From NCBI RefSeq assembly GCF_002090075.1, contig NZ_BBRI01000003.1:186001-250000 (forward strand): DNA of 64,000 nt. Direction: 5' to 3'. Source of the DNA: Demequina sp. NBRC 110052 (lineage in GTDB: Bacteria; Actinomycetota; Actinomycetes; Actinomycetales; Demequinaceae). A program made the translations under genes and the position numbers. Below the pieces are notes generated by a model, which was given only the letters and a program-made list of their open reading frames with translations, had not been told where the DNA came from and made no database searches. Below are positions 16,861 through 25,141 of the stretch, piece after piece (position 1 is the stretch's first letter; each line of letters begins with the position of its first letter).

Positions 16861-17135
16861 CAGGAGCCCTCGGCGTCGAGGTCCTTGGCGAGAAGCTCGA
16901 CGAGTGAGTCGAGGACGGCATCGGCGCCGTCCGCGTCGGAGGTGAGCTCAACGACGTCGCCGCACTTGGCGCCGAGCGCCATGATGCCGAGCATCGAGTT
17001 GGCGGGCACGGGGGTGCCGCCCTCCTTGGCGATGGTGACCGGGATCCCGGCCTCGTTGACGGCCTGCACGAACAGCGCGGCGGGGCGCGCGTGGAGGCCG
17101 ACGGAAGAGCCGATCGCGACGGTGCGAGTGGTCAT
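16860..17135 (-). CDS. ptsH: phosphocarrier protein HPr
   Basis: 91 residues, start ATG 17135. Phospho-acceptor His15 lies in VGLHARPAA, and a regulatory-site Ser (Ser47, equivalent to Ser46) lies in PANSMLGIM followed by GAKCGDVVEL. It carries phosphate from enzyme I to the IIA protein of the same operon. The stop overlaps the ptsI ATG by one base and the start lies 4 nt after the end of the kinase gene, so all three are translated together. An HPr kinase gene is not in the window, so the significance of Ser47 is unknown. Confidence 0.95.
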   Translation of the reverse strand: MTTRTVAIGSSVGLHARPAALFVQAVNEAGIPVTIAKEGGTPVPANSMLGIMALGAKCGDVVELTSDADGADAVLDSLVELLAKDLDAEGS

Positions 17136-17139
17136 GGTG

Positions 17140-18120
17140 TCATCCTTCGGTGATCGTGGCCGGAGTGGCCGGGTGGTCGGTGAGGGCTGTGTCCGATGCG
17201 GGCTCGCGCGGTTCCGTGACGGAGGCGAGAGAGAGGTCGGCAGGCGACGGCACGCGGCTTCCCGGAAGCGCGACCGCTGCCGAACCCCAGCGCACCCCGG
17301 TAGTGAGAGCCACGTCCAACGGCGCACCCTCCGCGGTGGCCGCGAGCCAGCCTGCGAGCAGGCAGTCGCCTGCCCCGACGGTGGACAGCGGACGCTCGAC
17401 GATGCCGCGCACATGGACGGCGCGGGCCGCGTCGACGGCGAGGGCGCCGTCGGAGCCGAGGCTGACGACGACCGCGCCGATGCCGGCCGCCACGAGCGCA
17501 CGCGCGGCATCGAGGACGTCTCCTACCGTCGGCAGCGCGGCACCCACGAGCTCCTCGAGCTCCTCGTGGTTGGGCTTGATGAGGTCGGGCTGCGCCTCGA
17601 CCGCCACCGCGAGCGCGGGTCCGGAGGTATCGATCGCCACGCGCACGCCGCGGGAGCGGCCGAGCGCCACGAGGTCCGTATAGAGCGAGGCGTCGAGCCC
17701 GGGCGGGAGGCTGCCTGAGCCGACAAGCCACCGTGCGTCGTCGAGTCGACGACTCACCGCGGCCAGCATCGCCTCCGCGTCGGCGGCGCTCGAGCGGCGG
17801 CCCTTCTCGTTGATCTTGGTCGTGGTGCCGTCCGACTCGACGAGCGTGATGTTGGTGCGCAACGCGTCGTCGAGCGGCACGAAGTCGTGCTCGACCCCCG
17901 CGTCGTCGAGGAGCTCGGCGAACTGCGTGGCCCCGCCGCCCGCGGCGGGGAGCACGGCGGCGGTGCGGCGACCGTTCGCCGCGAGCGCGCGCGAGACGTT
18001 GACGCCCTTGCCGCCCGGATCCACACGGATGCCGAGCGCCCGATGCACCTGGCCCACCTCGAGTCGCTCGACCTCGATGGTGCGGTCGAGGCTCGGATTG
18101 GGCGTAAGGGTGACGATCAT
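17140..18120 (-). CDS. 1-phosphofructokinase-family sugar-phosphate kinase (PfkB)
   Basis: 326 residues, start ATG 18120 (MIVTLTPNPSLDRTIEV), overlapping the DeoR stop by 4 nt (ATGA). PfkB-fold motifs: GGKGVNVSRAL near residue 40 and the ATP/anion-hole motif STVGAGDCLLAGW near residue 255 with the catalytic Asp. The N-terminal NPSLDRT and GGKG signature group it with FruK and tagatose-6-phosphate kinases. With a polyol PTS and a zinc dehydrogenase in the operon, the substrate could be fructose 1-phosphate or tagatose 6-phosphate; the sequence alone does not decide. Confidence 0.9.
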   Translation of the reverse strand: MIVTLTPNPSLDRTIEVERLEVGQVHRALGIRVDPGGKGVNVSRALAANGRRTAAVLPAAGGGATQFAELLDDAGVEHDFVPLDDALRTNITLVESDGTTTKINEKGRRSSAADAEAMLAAVSRRLDDARWLVGSGSLPPGLDASLYTDLVALGRSRGVRVAIDTSGPALAVAVEAQPDLIKPNHEELEELVGAALPTVGDVLDAARALVAAGIGAVVVSLGSDGALAVDAARAVHVRGIVERPLSTVGAGDCLLAGWLAATAEGAPLDVALTTGVRWGSAAVALPGSRVPSPADLSLASVTEPREPASDTALTDHPATPATITEG

Positions 18121-18878
18121 GCGCGCACCACTTCCATGCCGGCGGCGTCGAGGTCCTCGACGGTGTCGTCGTCCAGGTCCTCGTCGGTGATCAGCATCGC
18201 CACCTCGGACGCGGCGGCGAACCTGTGGAGGTGCACGTGGCCGGCCTTGGACGCATCGGAGACGGCGATCACGCGGCGGCCCGCGGCCACCATGGCGCGC
18301 TTGGCGGCGGCCTCGGCCTGGTCGGGCGTGGTGAGTCCTCGCTCGGGGTCGAAGCCGTTCGTGCCGAGGAACGCGACGTCCACGTAGGTGCCCGCGAGCG
18401 CGTCCTGCATCCACGGGCCGACGGCGGCGCCCGTGCGGTGGCGCACGCGCCCCCCGAGCAGCAGCAGGTCCACGCTCGCGTGTTCCGCGAGCTGGGCGCC
18501 GATGACCACAGAGTTGGTGATCACGGTGACCTTGAGGTCCTGCGGGATCTGCTCGGCGATGGCGAGCGTCGTGGTGCCCGCGTCGAGGAGCACCGAGCCC
18601 CCCTCGGGTATCTCGAGCACCGCGCGGGCGGCGATCCGGCGCTTCTCCTCGGAGTGCTGGGTCTCGCGCGCGGCCAGGTTGGGCTCGAGCGTCAACCGCT
18701 CGACGGGGAGCGCTCCGCCATGGACGCGCCGCACGACGCCGAGCCTCTCGAGCGCCGTGAGGTCCCGCCTCACGGTCTCGACCGTGACCCCGAGCGCCTC
18801 TGCGAGCGAGCCGACCTCGACCCGTCCCTGTGCGCGTGCCTGGGTCAGGATCTCCTGCTGACGCTCCGCCGCATACAA
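18117..18878 (-). CDS. DeoR/GlpR-family transcriptional regulator of the PTS operon
   Basis: 253 residues from TTG 18878, giving the classic DeoR start MYAAERQQEIL and preceded by AGGAGGT 6 nt upstream; upstream ATG 18902 and GTG/ATG 18959 would place that Shine-Dalgarno or a stem-loop inside the coding sequence. N-terminal winged helix: VGSLAEALGVTVETVRRDLTALERLGVVRRVHGGAL. C-terminal sugar-phosphate-binding domain: LLDAGTTTLAIAEQIP, VITNSVVIGAQL, VAFLGTNGFDPERGLTTPDQ and VIAVSDASKAG. It probably represses the operon and responds to a phosphorylated intermediate; it is coupled to the kinase gene. Confidence 0.9.
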   Translation of the reverse strand: MYAAERQQEILTQARAQGRVEVGSLAEALGVTVETVRRDLTALERLGVVRRVHGGALPVERLTLEPNLAARETQHSEEKRRIAARAVLEIPEGGSVLLDAGTTTLAIAEQIPQDLKVTVITNSVVIGAQLAEHASVDLLLLGGRVRHRTGAAVGPWMQDALAGTYVDVAFLGTNGFDPERGLTTPDQAEAAAKRAMVAAGRRVIAVSDASKAGHVHLHRFAAASEVAMLITDEDLDDDTVEDLDAAGMEVVRA

Positions 18879-18922
18879 CGCGGTACCTCCTCGTACGTTC
18901 ATGTCATCGTCCCCGACGTGAC

Positions 18923-18949
18923 CCGTGGGCGCCATCGCGGCGCCCACGG
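18923..18949. terminator. 11-bp perfect stem-loop between dehydrogenase and DeoR genes
   Basis: CCGTGGGCGCC (18923-18933) pairs perfectly with 18939-18949 across a 5-nt loop, 7 nt after the dehydrogenase stop codon. Inside an operon this can act as attenuator or as a 3' stabiliser giving more transporter/dehydrogenase than regulator mRNA. Confidence 0.6.
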
Positions 18950-18955
18950 CTCGCG

Positions 18956-19996
18956 TCACGGCTCGACGGTCACCTTGATGGCGGCGCCGCGCTTGACGAT
19001 GTCGAAGGCATCCAGCACGTTCTCGAGCGGAATGTGCTCCGTGATCAGGTCCTTCACCGGCACCTTGCCTGACGCAATCATCTCAAGGGCCGCCCTGTTG
19101 TGGTGCGGTGCCGAGCCGTTCGCGCCGAAGATGCGCAGCTGCCGGTAGTGCACGAGGTTCGAGTCGCAGGTGATGGTCGGGTTCGTCTTGGGCAGGCCGC
19201 CGAAGAACGAGATCTTGCCGTTGCGAGCCGCCATGGAGATGGCCTGCTCCTGCGCGATGTTCGCCGCCGTGGCGGTGATGATCGCGTCCGCGCCCCTGCC
19301 GTCGGTGAGCTCCTTGACCTTCTCGACCACGTCGACCGTGGCGCCGTTGATGACCTCGTCGGGGTGGACCGCGTCGGCCGTCATGGCGAGGCGTTCGTCG
19401 TTGACGTCGATGAGGAAGATGCGGCCCGCGCCGTTGGCCCTGGCGAGCCGGATGTGCATTGCGCCGATGGGCCCGGCGCCGAACACGACCACGGTGTCGC
19501 CCTCCTCGATGCCGAGGATGCGCTGCGCGTTGATCGCGCACGCGAGCGGCTCGGCGGCTGAGGCCTCGTCGAAGCCGACGCCGTCGGGGATGCGGTTGAG
19601 CCCGTCGACCTTCATGACCTCGCGGGGCACGATCATGTACTCCGCGAAGCCGCCGTCGTACTGGTAGCCCATCGAGGTCTGGTTCTGGCAGACCTCCATC
19701 CAGCCGCGCGAGCACTCGTAGCAGTCTCCGCACGGCACGGCGGCGATCACCTGCACGCGCGCGCCGACCTCCCAGCCCTCGACGCCCTCGCCGATGTCGA
19801 CGATCTCGCCGGCGATCTCGTGGCCGATGGTGCGCGGCGGAGTGAGGTTCTGGTGACCGTTGTAGAAGATCTTGACGTCGGTGCCGCACGTCGAGCAGTT
19901 CCGGACACGGATCTTGACCTCGCCCGGACCGACCTGCGGCTCGGGAACGTCCTCGATGCGGACGTCCTCGGGGGCATAGAACTTGAGCGCCTTCAT
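18956..19996 (-). CDS. zinc-dependent sugar-alcohol(-phosphate) dehydrogenase (MDR family)
   Basis: 346 residues, the length of GatD and sorbitol dehydrogenases. Catalytic zinc ligands: Cys in CSTCGTD and the GHEIAGEIV motif. Structural zinc ligands: the four Cys of CGDCYECSRGWMEVC around residue 95. Rossmann motif VVVFGAGPIGAMHIRLA around residue 170, with an Asp in FLIDVNDERL that favours NAD. In this operon it replaces the usual short/long-chain MtlD dehydrogenase and should oxidise the phosphorylated polyol delivered by the PTS. Galactitol-1-phosphate 5-dehydrogenase is the nearest functional precedent, but the transporter is mannitol-type. A well-supported family, an uncertain substrate. 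Confidence 0.88.
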   Translation of the reverse strand: MKALKFYAPEDVRIEDVPEPQVGPGEVKIRVRNCSTCGTDVKIFYNGHQNLTPPRTIGHEIAGEIVDIGEGVEGWEVGARVQVIAAVPCGDCYECSRGWMEVCQNQTSMGYQYDGGFAEYMIVPREVMKVDGLNRIPDGVGFDEASAAEPLACAINAQRILGIEEGDTVVVFGAGPIGAMHIRLARANGAGRIFLIDVNDERLAMTADAVHPDEVINGATVDVVEKVKELTDGRGADAIITATAANIAQEQAISMAARNGKISFFGGLPKTNPTITCDSNLVHYRQLRIFGANGSAPHHNRAALEMIASGKVPVKDLITEHIPLENVLDAFDIVKRGAAIKVTVEP

Positions 19997-20042
19997 GGTG
20001 GGGTTCCTTCTTCCTGGGGACGCGTGTAGGGGTGGTCGACGC

Positions 20043-20471
20043 CTAGGCGTCGGTGTCGAGCAGTGCGAGGACCTGGTCGACCGTGGACGCCTCCCTCAAG
20101 GCGGCCGCGGACTCCGGATCCATCAGCACGCCCGCAAGCTGCTGGAGGATGCCGACGTGCTCCTCGGACTTGGACGCGATCGCGATGCAGACGCGCACGT
20201 CGTTTCCGTCCCAGTCGACTCCGTCGGGGAACTGCAGGTAGGCGATGGCCGCGCGGGCGATGTGCTCGCGGCTCTCGTTGGTGCCGTGGGGGATCGCCAC
20301 GCCCTCACCGATGTAGGTGGAGACCGACGTCTCGCGCTCGTGCAGCGCATCCGCGTACTCCTGGCTCGCGGCGCCGATCTCGACGAGCGCGGCGCCGCAC
20401 TGGTTCAGGGCGTCCGTCTTGTCCTTGGCAGTGAGGCCAAGACGGACGCCCTCGGCGGGGAGAATCGCCAT
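20043..20471 (-). CDS. PTS mannitol-family IIA protein
   Basis: 142 residues, start ATG 20471, only 2 nt after the IIB stop. Fold of MtlF/fructose-type IIA: the phosphorylated His lies in YIGEGVAIPHGTNESR around residue 65, followed by RAAIAYLQFPDGVDW and a C-terminal helix EASTVDQVLALL. It accepts phosphate from the operon's HPr and passes it to the IIB cysteine. It is a free-standing cytosolic protein, as in MtlF systems of Gram-positive bacteria, rather than fused to IICB as in E. coli MtlA. Confidence 0.93.
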   Translation of the reverse strand: MAILPAEGVRLGLTAKDKTDALNQCGAALVEIGAASQEYADALHERETSVSTYIGEGVAIPHGTNESREHIARAAIAYLQFPDGVDWDGNDVRVCIAIASKSEEHVGILQQLAGVLMDPESAAALREASTVDQVLALLDTDA

Positions 20472-20473
20472 GC

Positions 20474-20785
20474 TCAGGACTCCAGGTCCTGACCGTTCGC
20501 GATGGCCTGCTCGACCTTCGCGAACGCCGGGTCGCCCATGAAGATCGCGAACGGCACGACCACTGCATCGGGCGCCGTCGCCTGTGCGCGAGCGGCGAGG
20601 CCCTGGTGGCACAGCACGACGGTGCCTGCGTCCTTGGGGATCTCGTTGACCGGGGTGTGGGACACCTCGACGCCGTACTTCTTGAGCTTGCCCTTGAGCG
20701 TGCTGGCGACCATCACGCTCGAGCCCATGCCTGCGTCGCAGGCCACGATGACCTTCTTGACGTCGGATCCGTTGATCGAGGGCAT
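20474..20785 (-). CDS. PTS mannitol-family IIB protein
   Basis: 103 residues from ATG 20785, with AAGGAG 8 nt upstream. Phosphocysteine loop VACDAGMGSSVMVA near residue 17, the typical mannitol IIB signature, followed by VLCHQGLAARA. It transfers phosphate from IIA to the sugar alcohol as it passes through IIC. In many systems IIB is fused to IIC; here it is a separate polypeptide, with an 11-bp hairpin between the two genes that may adjust their ratio. Confidence 0.92.
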   Translation of the reverse strand: MPSINGSDVKKVIVACDAGMGSSVMVASTLKGKLKKYGVEVSHTPVNEIPKDAGTVVLCHQGLAARAQATAPDAVVVPFAIFMGDPAFAKVEQAIANGQDLES

Positions 20786-20816
20786 CCTTGCCGCTCCTTC
20801 CTGGGGGATGGTGGGG

Positions 20817-20852
20817 GACGGGGGCCGTGGCCGCACGGCTGCGGCCCCCGTC
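20817..20852 (-). other. 11-bp stem-loop between IIC and IIB genes
   Basis: GACGGGGGCCG (20817-20827) is the exact complement of CGGCCCCCGTC (20842-20852). It lies 18 nt after the IIC stop and ends 31 nt before the IIB start. Within an operon it likely works as partial terminator or mRNA processing barrier. Confidence 0.55.
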
Positions 20853-20870
20853 ACCTGTGATTGTGCTCGC

Positions 20871-21986
20871 TTACGCGTTCGCGGGCTCGACGGCGGCCTG
20901 CTCGGCCTCCTTCTCCTCGCGGGCCTCCTGGCGCAGCTCCTTGTCGAACTTGAGCAGGAAGAACGCCACGACGAAGGACACCGCGGCGGCGATGAAGACC
21001 TGGAGCAGCATGCCCACGTACTCGCCCTTCGGCGTGAAGGTGAAGTAGGCGAAGATGCTTCCCGGAGACGGAGGCGCCACGAGGCCGTTGCCCAGGATGA
21101 CGCCGGTGAGGACGCCGGACATGCCGCCGAGAATGGCGGCCGCGATCAGCTTCGGCTTCATGAGGATGTACGGGAAGTAGATCTCGTGGATGCCGCCGAA
21201 GAAGTGGATGATGATCGCGCCGGGGACGGACGCGCGCAGCATCCGGGGGCCGAAGAACATGAAGGCCACGAGGATGCCCAGGCCGGGTCCGGGGTTGGAC
21301 TCGATCATGAACAGGATCGACTTGCCGTCCTCGAGCACCTGCTGGCTGCCCAGCGGGGTGAAGACGCCGTGGTTGATCGCGTTGTTGAGGAACAGCACCT
21401 TGGCGGGCTCGACGATGATCGAGGCCAGCGGCAGCAGGCTGTTGTTGACGAGGAAGTCCACGCCGTTGCCCGCCCACTCGACGAGCTGGCTCACCACGGG
21501 GCCGATGAGCTGCTTGCCGAGCATGGCGAGCAGCATGCCGAGGATGCCGATCGAGAAGTTGTCGATGAGCATCTCGAAGCCGGCCTTGACCTTGCCCTCG
21601 ATGGCCTTGTCGAACTGCTTGAGCAGCCAGGCCGATGCGGGACCGGCGATCATCGCGCCGAGGAACATCGGCACGTCGGCGCCGGTGATGACCCCCATCG
21701 TGACGATGGCGCCGATGACGCCACCGCGGGTGTCGTGGACGAGCTTTCCGCCGGTGTAGCCGATCAGCAGCGGCAGCAGGTAGGTGATCATCGGACCGAC
21801 CATCTCGGCGAAGCCCGCGTTGGGCACCCATCCGGTCTCGATGAAGAAGGCCGTGATGAGGCCCCACGCGATGAATGCGCCGATGTTGGGCATGATCATG
21901 GCGGACAGGAATCGTCCGAACTTCTGGACGGCGGCGCCCATGCCGCCCTCCCGGTTCTTGTTGACCTGAGCATCAGGTAGTGACAT
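20871..21986 (-). CDS. PTS mannitol-family IIC permease
   Basis: 371 residues. After a short hydrophilic head comes AAVQKFGRFLSAMIMPNIGAF, the typical MtlA IIC start, then about 8-10 hydrophobic segments and the family motifs GGKLVHDTRGGVIGAI, FLGAMIAGPASAWLLK, LNNAINHGVFTPLG, ESNPGPGLGILVAF and the substrate-proximal HFFGGIHEIYFPYI. The tail is hydrophilic and lacks the IIB domain, which is encoded by the next gene. It imports and, with IIB, phosphorylates a hexitol, probably mannitol or a close relative. First gene of the operon, driven by the promoter at 22074-22102. Confidence 0.93.
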   Translation of the reverse strand: MSLPDAQVNKNREGGMGAAVQKFGRFLSAMIMPNIGAFIAWGLITAFFIETGWVPNAGFAEMVGPMITYLLPLLIGYTGGKLVHDTRGGVIGAIVTMGVITGADVPMFLGAMIAGPASAWLLKQFDKAIEGKVKAGFEMLIDNFSIGILGMLLAMLGKQLIGPVVSQLVEWAGNGVDFLVNNSLLPLASIIVEPAKVLFLNNAINHGVFTPLGSQQVLEDGKSILFMIESNPGPGLGILVAFMFFGPRMLRASVPGAIIIHFFGGIHEIYFPYILMKPKLIAAAILGGMSGVLTGVILGNGLVAPPSPGSIFAYFTFTPKGEYVGMLLQVFIAAAVSFVVAFFLLKFDKELRQEAREEKEAEQAAVEPANA

Positions 21987-22073
21987 GCGTGCCTTCCCTT
22001 TCCACGTCCTGTGCCACTCTGCACCGGACAGTTCGCATGCTGGCCCGCGGGCCTGTCTTCGTTGACGCGACCG

Positions 22074-22102
22074 ACGGTAGCGCGCAAACCGGCGCGAGTC
22101 AA
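22074..22102 (-). promoter_or_regulatory. promoter of the polyol PTS operon
   Basis: On the minus strand TTGACT (22097-22102) and TACCGT (22074-22079) are spaced by exactly 17 bp, a good sigma-70-type promoter about 88 nt upstream of the IIC gene. Repeats of AAAC (22085-22088, 22101-22104, 22107-22110) overlap the -35 box and are candidate DeoR-family binding half-sites. The whole 358-bp gap 21987-22344 otherwise holds only the carboxylase promoter. Confidence 0.6.
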
Positions 22103-22312
22103 ACTTAAACGGGCATGTTCGGACTCCCTCGCTTCCGCAAACAGGCGCGTCGCGCTCACGGAACCCTGCCGACGCGTCACCAATGCGACGCCCTTCTCGC
22201 CCGATTCAGCCCGTTTGAGGCCTGCTCTCCCGCCCGCCCGACGTCATGGCCGGGTCACGCTCGCACTCCCCCAGCCCCCGCGTCGGGCGGGCCCCGCGCG
22301 AGCCTTCCCGGC

Positions 22313-22318
22313 TAGGCT
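22313..22318 (+). promoter_or_regulatory. -10 box of acyl-CoA carboxylase beta gene
   Basis: TAGGCT, the same hexamer found in front of maf, the purine phosphorylase and deoC genes, but here 26 nt before the start codon, leaving a short leader with AAGGGAGA as ribosome-binding site. No clear -35. Confidence 0.4.
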
Positions 22319-22344
22319 GTCCCCGTTCAAGTCAAGGGAGAGAC

Positions 22345-23934
22345 GTGTCCAGCACCGAGCCGAGGAAGACCACCGCAGGCGCTGCCGCCGCGCTGCGCAA
22401 GCGCCACGACGCCGCGGTGACAGCACCGGAGGAGACCGCCCGCGAGAAGCAGCACGCGCGGGGCAAGAAGACCGCGCGCGAGCGCGTGCTCCAGCTGCTC
22501 GATGAGGGCTCGTTCGTCGAGTTCGACCAGTTCGCGCGCCACCGCTCCACCAACTTCGGGCTCGACCGCAACCGCCCGTACGGCGACGGGGTCGTCACCG
22601 GCTACGGCACCATCGACGGCCGCCAGGTGGCCGTGTTCAGCCAGGACTTCACCGTGTTCGGCGGCTCGCTCGGCGAGGTGCACGGCAACAAGATCGCCAA
22701 GGTGCAGGACTTTGCGCTGCGCACGGGCGTGCCTTTGATCGGCATCTCGGACGGCGGCGGCGCGCGCATCCAGGAGGGTGTCGCCGCGCTCACGCAGTTC
22801 GCGGAGATGTTCCGCCGCAATGTGGCCGCCTCGGGCGTGATCCCGCAGATCTCGCTCATCCTCGGGCCGTCCGCGGGCGGCGCCGTGTACTCCCCGGCGC
22901 TCACCGACTTCATCGTGATGGCCGACGGCACGTCGCAGATGTTCATCACCGGGCCCGACGTCATCAAGGCGGTCACCGGCGAGCAGGTCACGTTCGAGGA
23001 GCTGGGCGGCGGCGAGACGCACAACGCCAAGTCGGGCGTCGCGCACTACCTCGCGTCCGACGAGGACGACGCGATCGAGTACGTGCAGCACCTGCTGCAG
23101 TACCTGCCGCAGAACAACCTCACCGACCCGCCCACGTGGGAGCAGCCCGCCGAGCTCGAGCTCACCGAGGAGGACATGGCGCTCGACGCACTCGTCCCCG
23201 ACAGCGACAACCAGCCGTACGACATGCGCACCCTGCTCGAGACCGTGCTCGACGACGGCGAGCTGCTCGAGGTGCAGCCGCTGTTCGCACCGAACGTCGT
23301 CGTGGGCTTCGGCCACGTCGAGGGCCACTCCGTGGGCGTGGTCGCGAACCAGCCGCAGCAGATGGCGGGAACCCTCGACATCGACGCCTCCGAGAAGGCC
23401 GCGCGCTTCGTGCGCACGTGCGACGCCTTCAACATCCCGGTGCTCACGTTCGTGGACGTGCCCGGCTTCCTGCCGGGCGTCGCGCAGGAGCATCGCGGCA
23501 TCATCCGCCGCGGAGCGAAGCTGATCTACGCCTACGCCGAGGCGACCGTGCCGCTCATCACAGTGATCACGCGCAAGGCCTACGGCGGCGCGTACATCGT
23601 CATGGCCTCCAAGCAGCTGGGCGCTGACATCAACCTCGCGTGGCCCACCGCCCAGATCGCGGTCATGGGCGCGGCCGGCGCGGTCAACATCCTGTCGCGG
23701 CGCACGCTCGCCGACGTGGAGGCGAAGGGCGGGGACGTCGAGGCGGAGCGCCAGGCGCTGATCGACGACTACGAGGACCGCATCGTCAACCCGTACGACG
23801 CCGCCGACCGCGGCTACGTCGATGCCGTCATCCAGCCCCACGAGACGCGCGCGCAGATCGTCAAGGGGCTGCGGGCCCTGCGCACCAAGCGCTCGTCGCT
23901 GCCGCCCAAGAAGCACGGGAACATCCCGCTGTGA
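22345..23934 (+). CDS. acyl-CoA carboxylase beta subunit (carboxyltransferase)
   Basis: 529 residues from GTG 22345, which follows AAGGGAGA at 5 nt. Carboxyltransferase of the AccD/PccB family: N-half motifs [42 protein letters not shown] and [14 protein letters not shown]-half motifs [21 protein letters not shown] and [11 protein letters not shown] with the residues that select acetyl-, propionyl- or longer acyl-CoA. It makes malonyl- or methylmalonyl-CoA together with the biotinylated alpha subunit. The epsilon subunit is coupled immediately downstream (GTGA overlap), an actinobacterial trait that favours a propionyl-/acetyl-CoA enzyme. Confidence 0.95.
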   Translation: MSSTEPRKTTAGAAAALRKRHDAAVTAPEETAREKQHARGKKTARERVLQLLDEGSFVEFDQFARHRSTNFGLDRNRPYGDGVVTGYGTIDGRQVAVFSQDFTVFGGSLGEVHGNKIAKVQDFALRTGVPLIGISDGGGARIQEGVAALTQFAEMFRRNVAASGVIPQISLILGPSAGGAVYSPALTDFIVMADGTSQMFITGPDVIKAVTGEQVTFEELGGGETHNAKSGVAHYLASDEDDAIEYVQHLLQYLPQNNLTDPPTWEQPAELELTEEDMALDALVPDSDNQPYDMRTLLETVLDDGELLEVQPLFAPNVVVGFGHVEGHSVGVVANQPQQMAGTLDIDASEKAARFVRTCDAFNIPVLTFVDVPGFLPGVAQEHRGIIRRGAKLIYAYAEATVPLITVITRKAYGGAYIVMASKQLGADINLAWPTAQIAVMGAAGAVNILSRRTLADVEAKGGDVEAERQALIDDYEDRIVNPYDAADRGYVDAVIQPHETRAQIVKGLRALRTKRSSLPPKKHGNIPL

Positions 23935-24173
23935 ACGGCGAAGACGTCACTGCGGCGGCAGCCTCGCTCCGCGTGGTGCGCGGCACCCCGGACGAGGCGG
24001 AGCTCGCGGCCCTGGTCGCGGGCATGGTCGCCGTCGCTTCCGCCGATGCTCCCGCAGACGGCCCCGGCTCGCCTCGCTCCGCGTGGATGGACCGCACGCG
24101 CCGCATGCAGGGCCGGCGCATCATGCTCCCGCTGGGGCGTGGAGACGACGCCTGGCGACACTCGCTGAGATGA
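23931..24173 (+). CDS. acyl-CoA carboxylase epsilon subunit
   Basis: 80 residues from GTG 23931, overlapping the beta-subunit stop. N-half: [20 protein letters not shown], the short helix that docks onto the beta hexamer; C-half: [10 protein letters not shown] and a basic end ...DDAWRHSLR, both typical of AccE/PccE proteins in actinobacteria. It stabilises or activates the alpha-beta complex. An intervening Ala/Pro-rich linker is poorly conserved in the family. It is easily missed because of its size. Confidence 0.88.
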   Translation: MNGEDVTAAAASLRVVRGTPDEAELAALVAGMVAVASADAPADGPGSPRSAWMDRTRRMQGRRIMLPLGRGDDAWRHSLR

Positions 24174-24178
24174 CCGGG

Positions 24179-24184
24179 TAGCGT
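24179..24184 (+). promoter_or_regulatory. -10 box (leaderless) of the 24191 gene
   Basis: TAGCGT ends exactly 6 nt before ATG 24191; no ribosome-binding site is needed if transcription starts at the ATG. Confidence 0.5.
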
Positions 24185-24190
24185 GCGAGC

Positions 24191-25141
24191 ATGGCCCTGT
24201 TCCGACGCAAGAAGGACCGCACGCCCACGGCCGACCCGGCCTTCCCCTTCCTCACGATGGAGGAGGGCGCCCACCTGCGCGCTCTCGTGACCGCAGCGTT
24301 CCGGCAGTCGGGCGTCGACGCCCAGGTGGGGCCCGATGCTGCGCGCACCCCCGACGGCGCGGTGCACCCCTTGCGCAACCTCGCCGCCGTCTTCTCCTCC
24401 GCCGCCCCGGACGAGCGCGCGGGAGCGGTGTTCCACCACGTGGGCGCGGTGCTGCGCGCGCAGCAGTCGGCGTCGCCGCTCACGCCGCAGACGGTGCTCG
24501 ACAGTGCATGCCTGCGACTCATGGATCGCGCGGCGCTGCCCGCCGGCTGGGACGCCGAGCTGGCACCCTACTCGACCACGATCGGCGCGGGCATGCGCGC
24601 AGTCCTCGCTGTCGACACGCCCGAGTCCGTCATGACTGTTCCGGCGGGCGTGCTCGCCGACACCGACATGGCTGCCGCCTGGAGCGCGGCGACCGCACGG
24701 CTGCGCGCGGTCGAGGTCGAGGAGCGAGACGTGCTCGAATCGCCAGGCGGACCCATCCACCGCCTCGCCGGCGGCTCGTACTTCGTCGCCAGCCGCCTGA
24801 TGGTGCTCGAAGACGAGATCGAGCGCGTCGGCGACGCGCGGCGCGGGGTGCTCGTCGCGGTGCCTGACCGCCACCGTCTGCTCTTCCACGTGATCGAGGA
24901 TCTGGGCGCCGTGCAGGCCGTATCCGCGCTCGCCGCCGTCGCGCGCGACGGCTACGCGAGCGCGCCTGGAGCGCTCTCGCCCGAGGTGTTCTGGTGGTAT
25001 CGCGGCGCGGTGCAGCAGGTGACCGCGACGGAGGCCGACGGCTCCACCAAGGTGCTGGCCACGGGAGCGTTCGCGGAGGCCATGAACGGCCTGCCACCGC
25101 ACGCGGGCGCGGACGAGGCGACGGAGGGCGACGATGCGTAG
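24191..25141 (+). CDS. conserved hypothetical cytosolic protein
   Basis: 316 residues, no signal peptide or membrane helix. It starts MALFRRKKDRT, a basic head common in actinobacterial hypothetical proteins. The middle has regular alpha/beta composition with VHPLRNLAAVF and ALPAGWDAEL; the stretch GVLVAVPDRHRLLFHVIED resembles the DUF1444/YtpQ type of fold, but only loosely. No catalytic motif is obvious. Its last 8 nt overlap the next gene (SanA/YdcF-like), so the two are co-translated. Function unknown; the leaderless promoter separates it from the carboxylase genes. Confidence 0.75.
   Translation: MALFRRKKDRTPTADPAFPFLTMEEGAHLRALVTAAFRQSGVDAQVGPDAARTPDGAVHPLRNLAAVFSSAAPDERAGAVFHHVGAVLRAQQSASPLTPQTVLDSACLRLMDRAALPAGWDAELAPYSTTIGAGMRAVLAVDTPESVMTVPAGVLADTDMAAAWSAATARLRAVEVEERDVLESPGGPIHRLAGGSYFVASRLMVLEDEIERVGDARRGVLVAVPDRHRLLFHVIEDLGAVQAVSALAAVARDGYASAPGALSPEVFWWYRGAVQQVTATEADGSTKVLATGAFAEAMNGLPPHAGADEATEGDDA

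Noticed and set aside
18879-18959. Longer DeoR start at 18959 or 18902
   Set aside because: The extension covers an 11-bp terminator-like hairpin and the AGGAGGT that serves TTG 18878.
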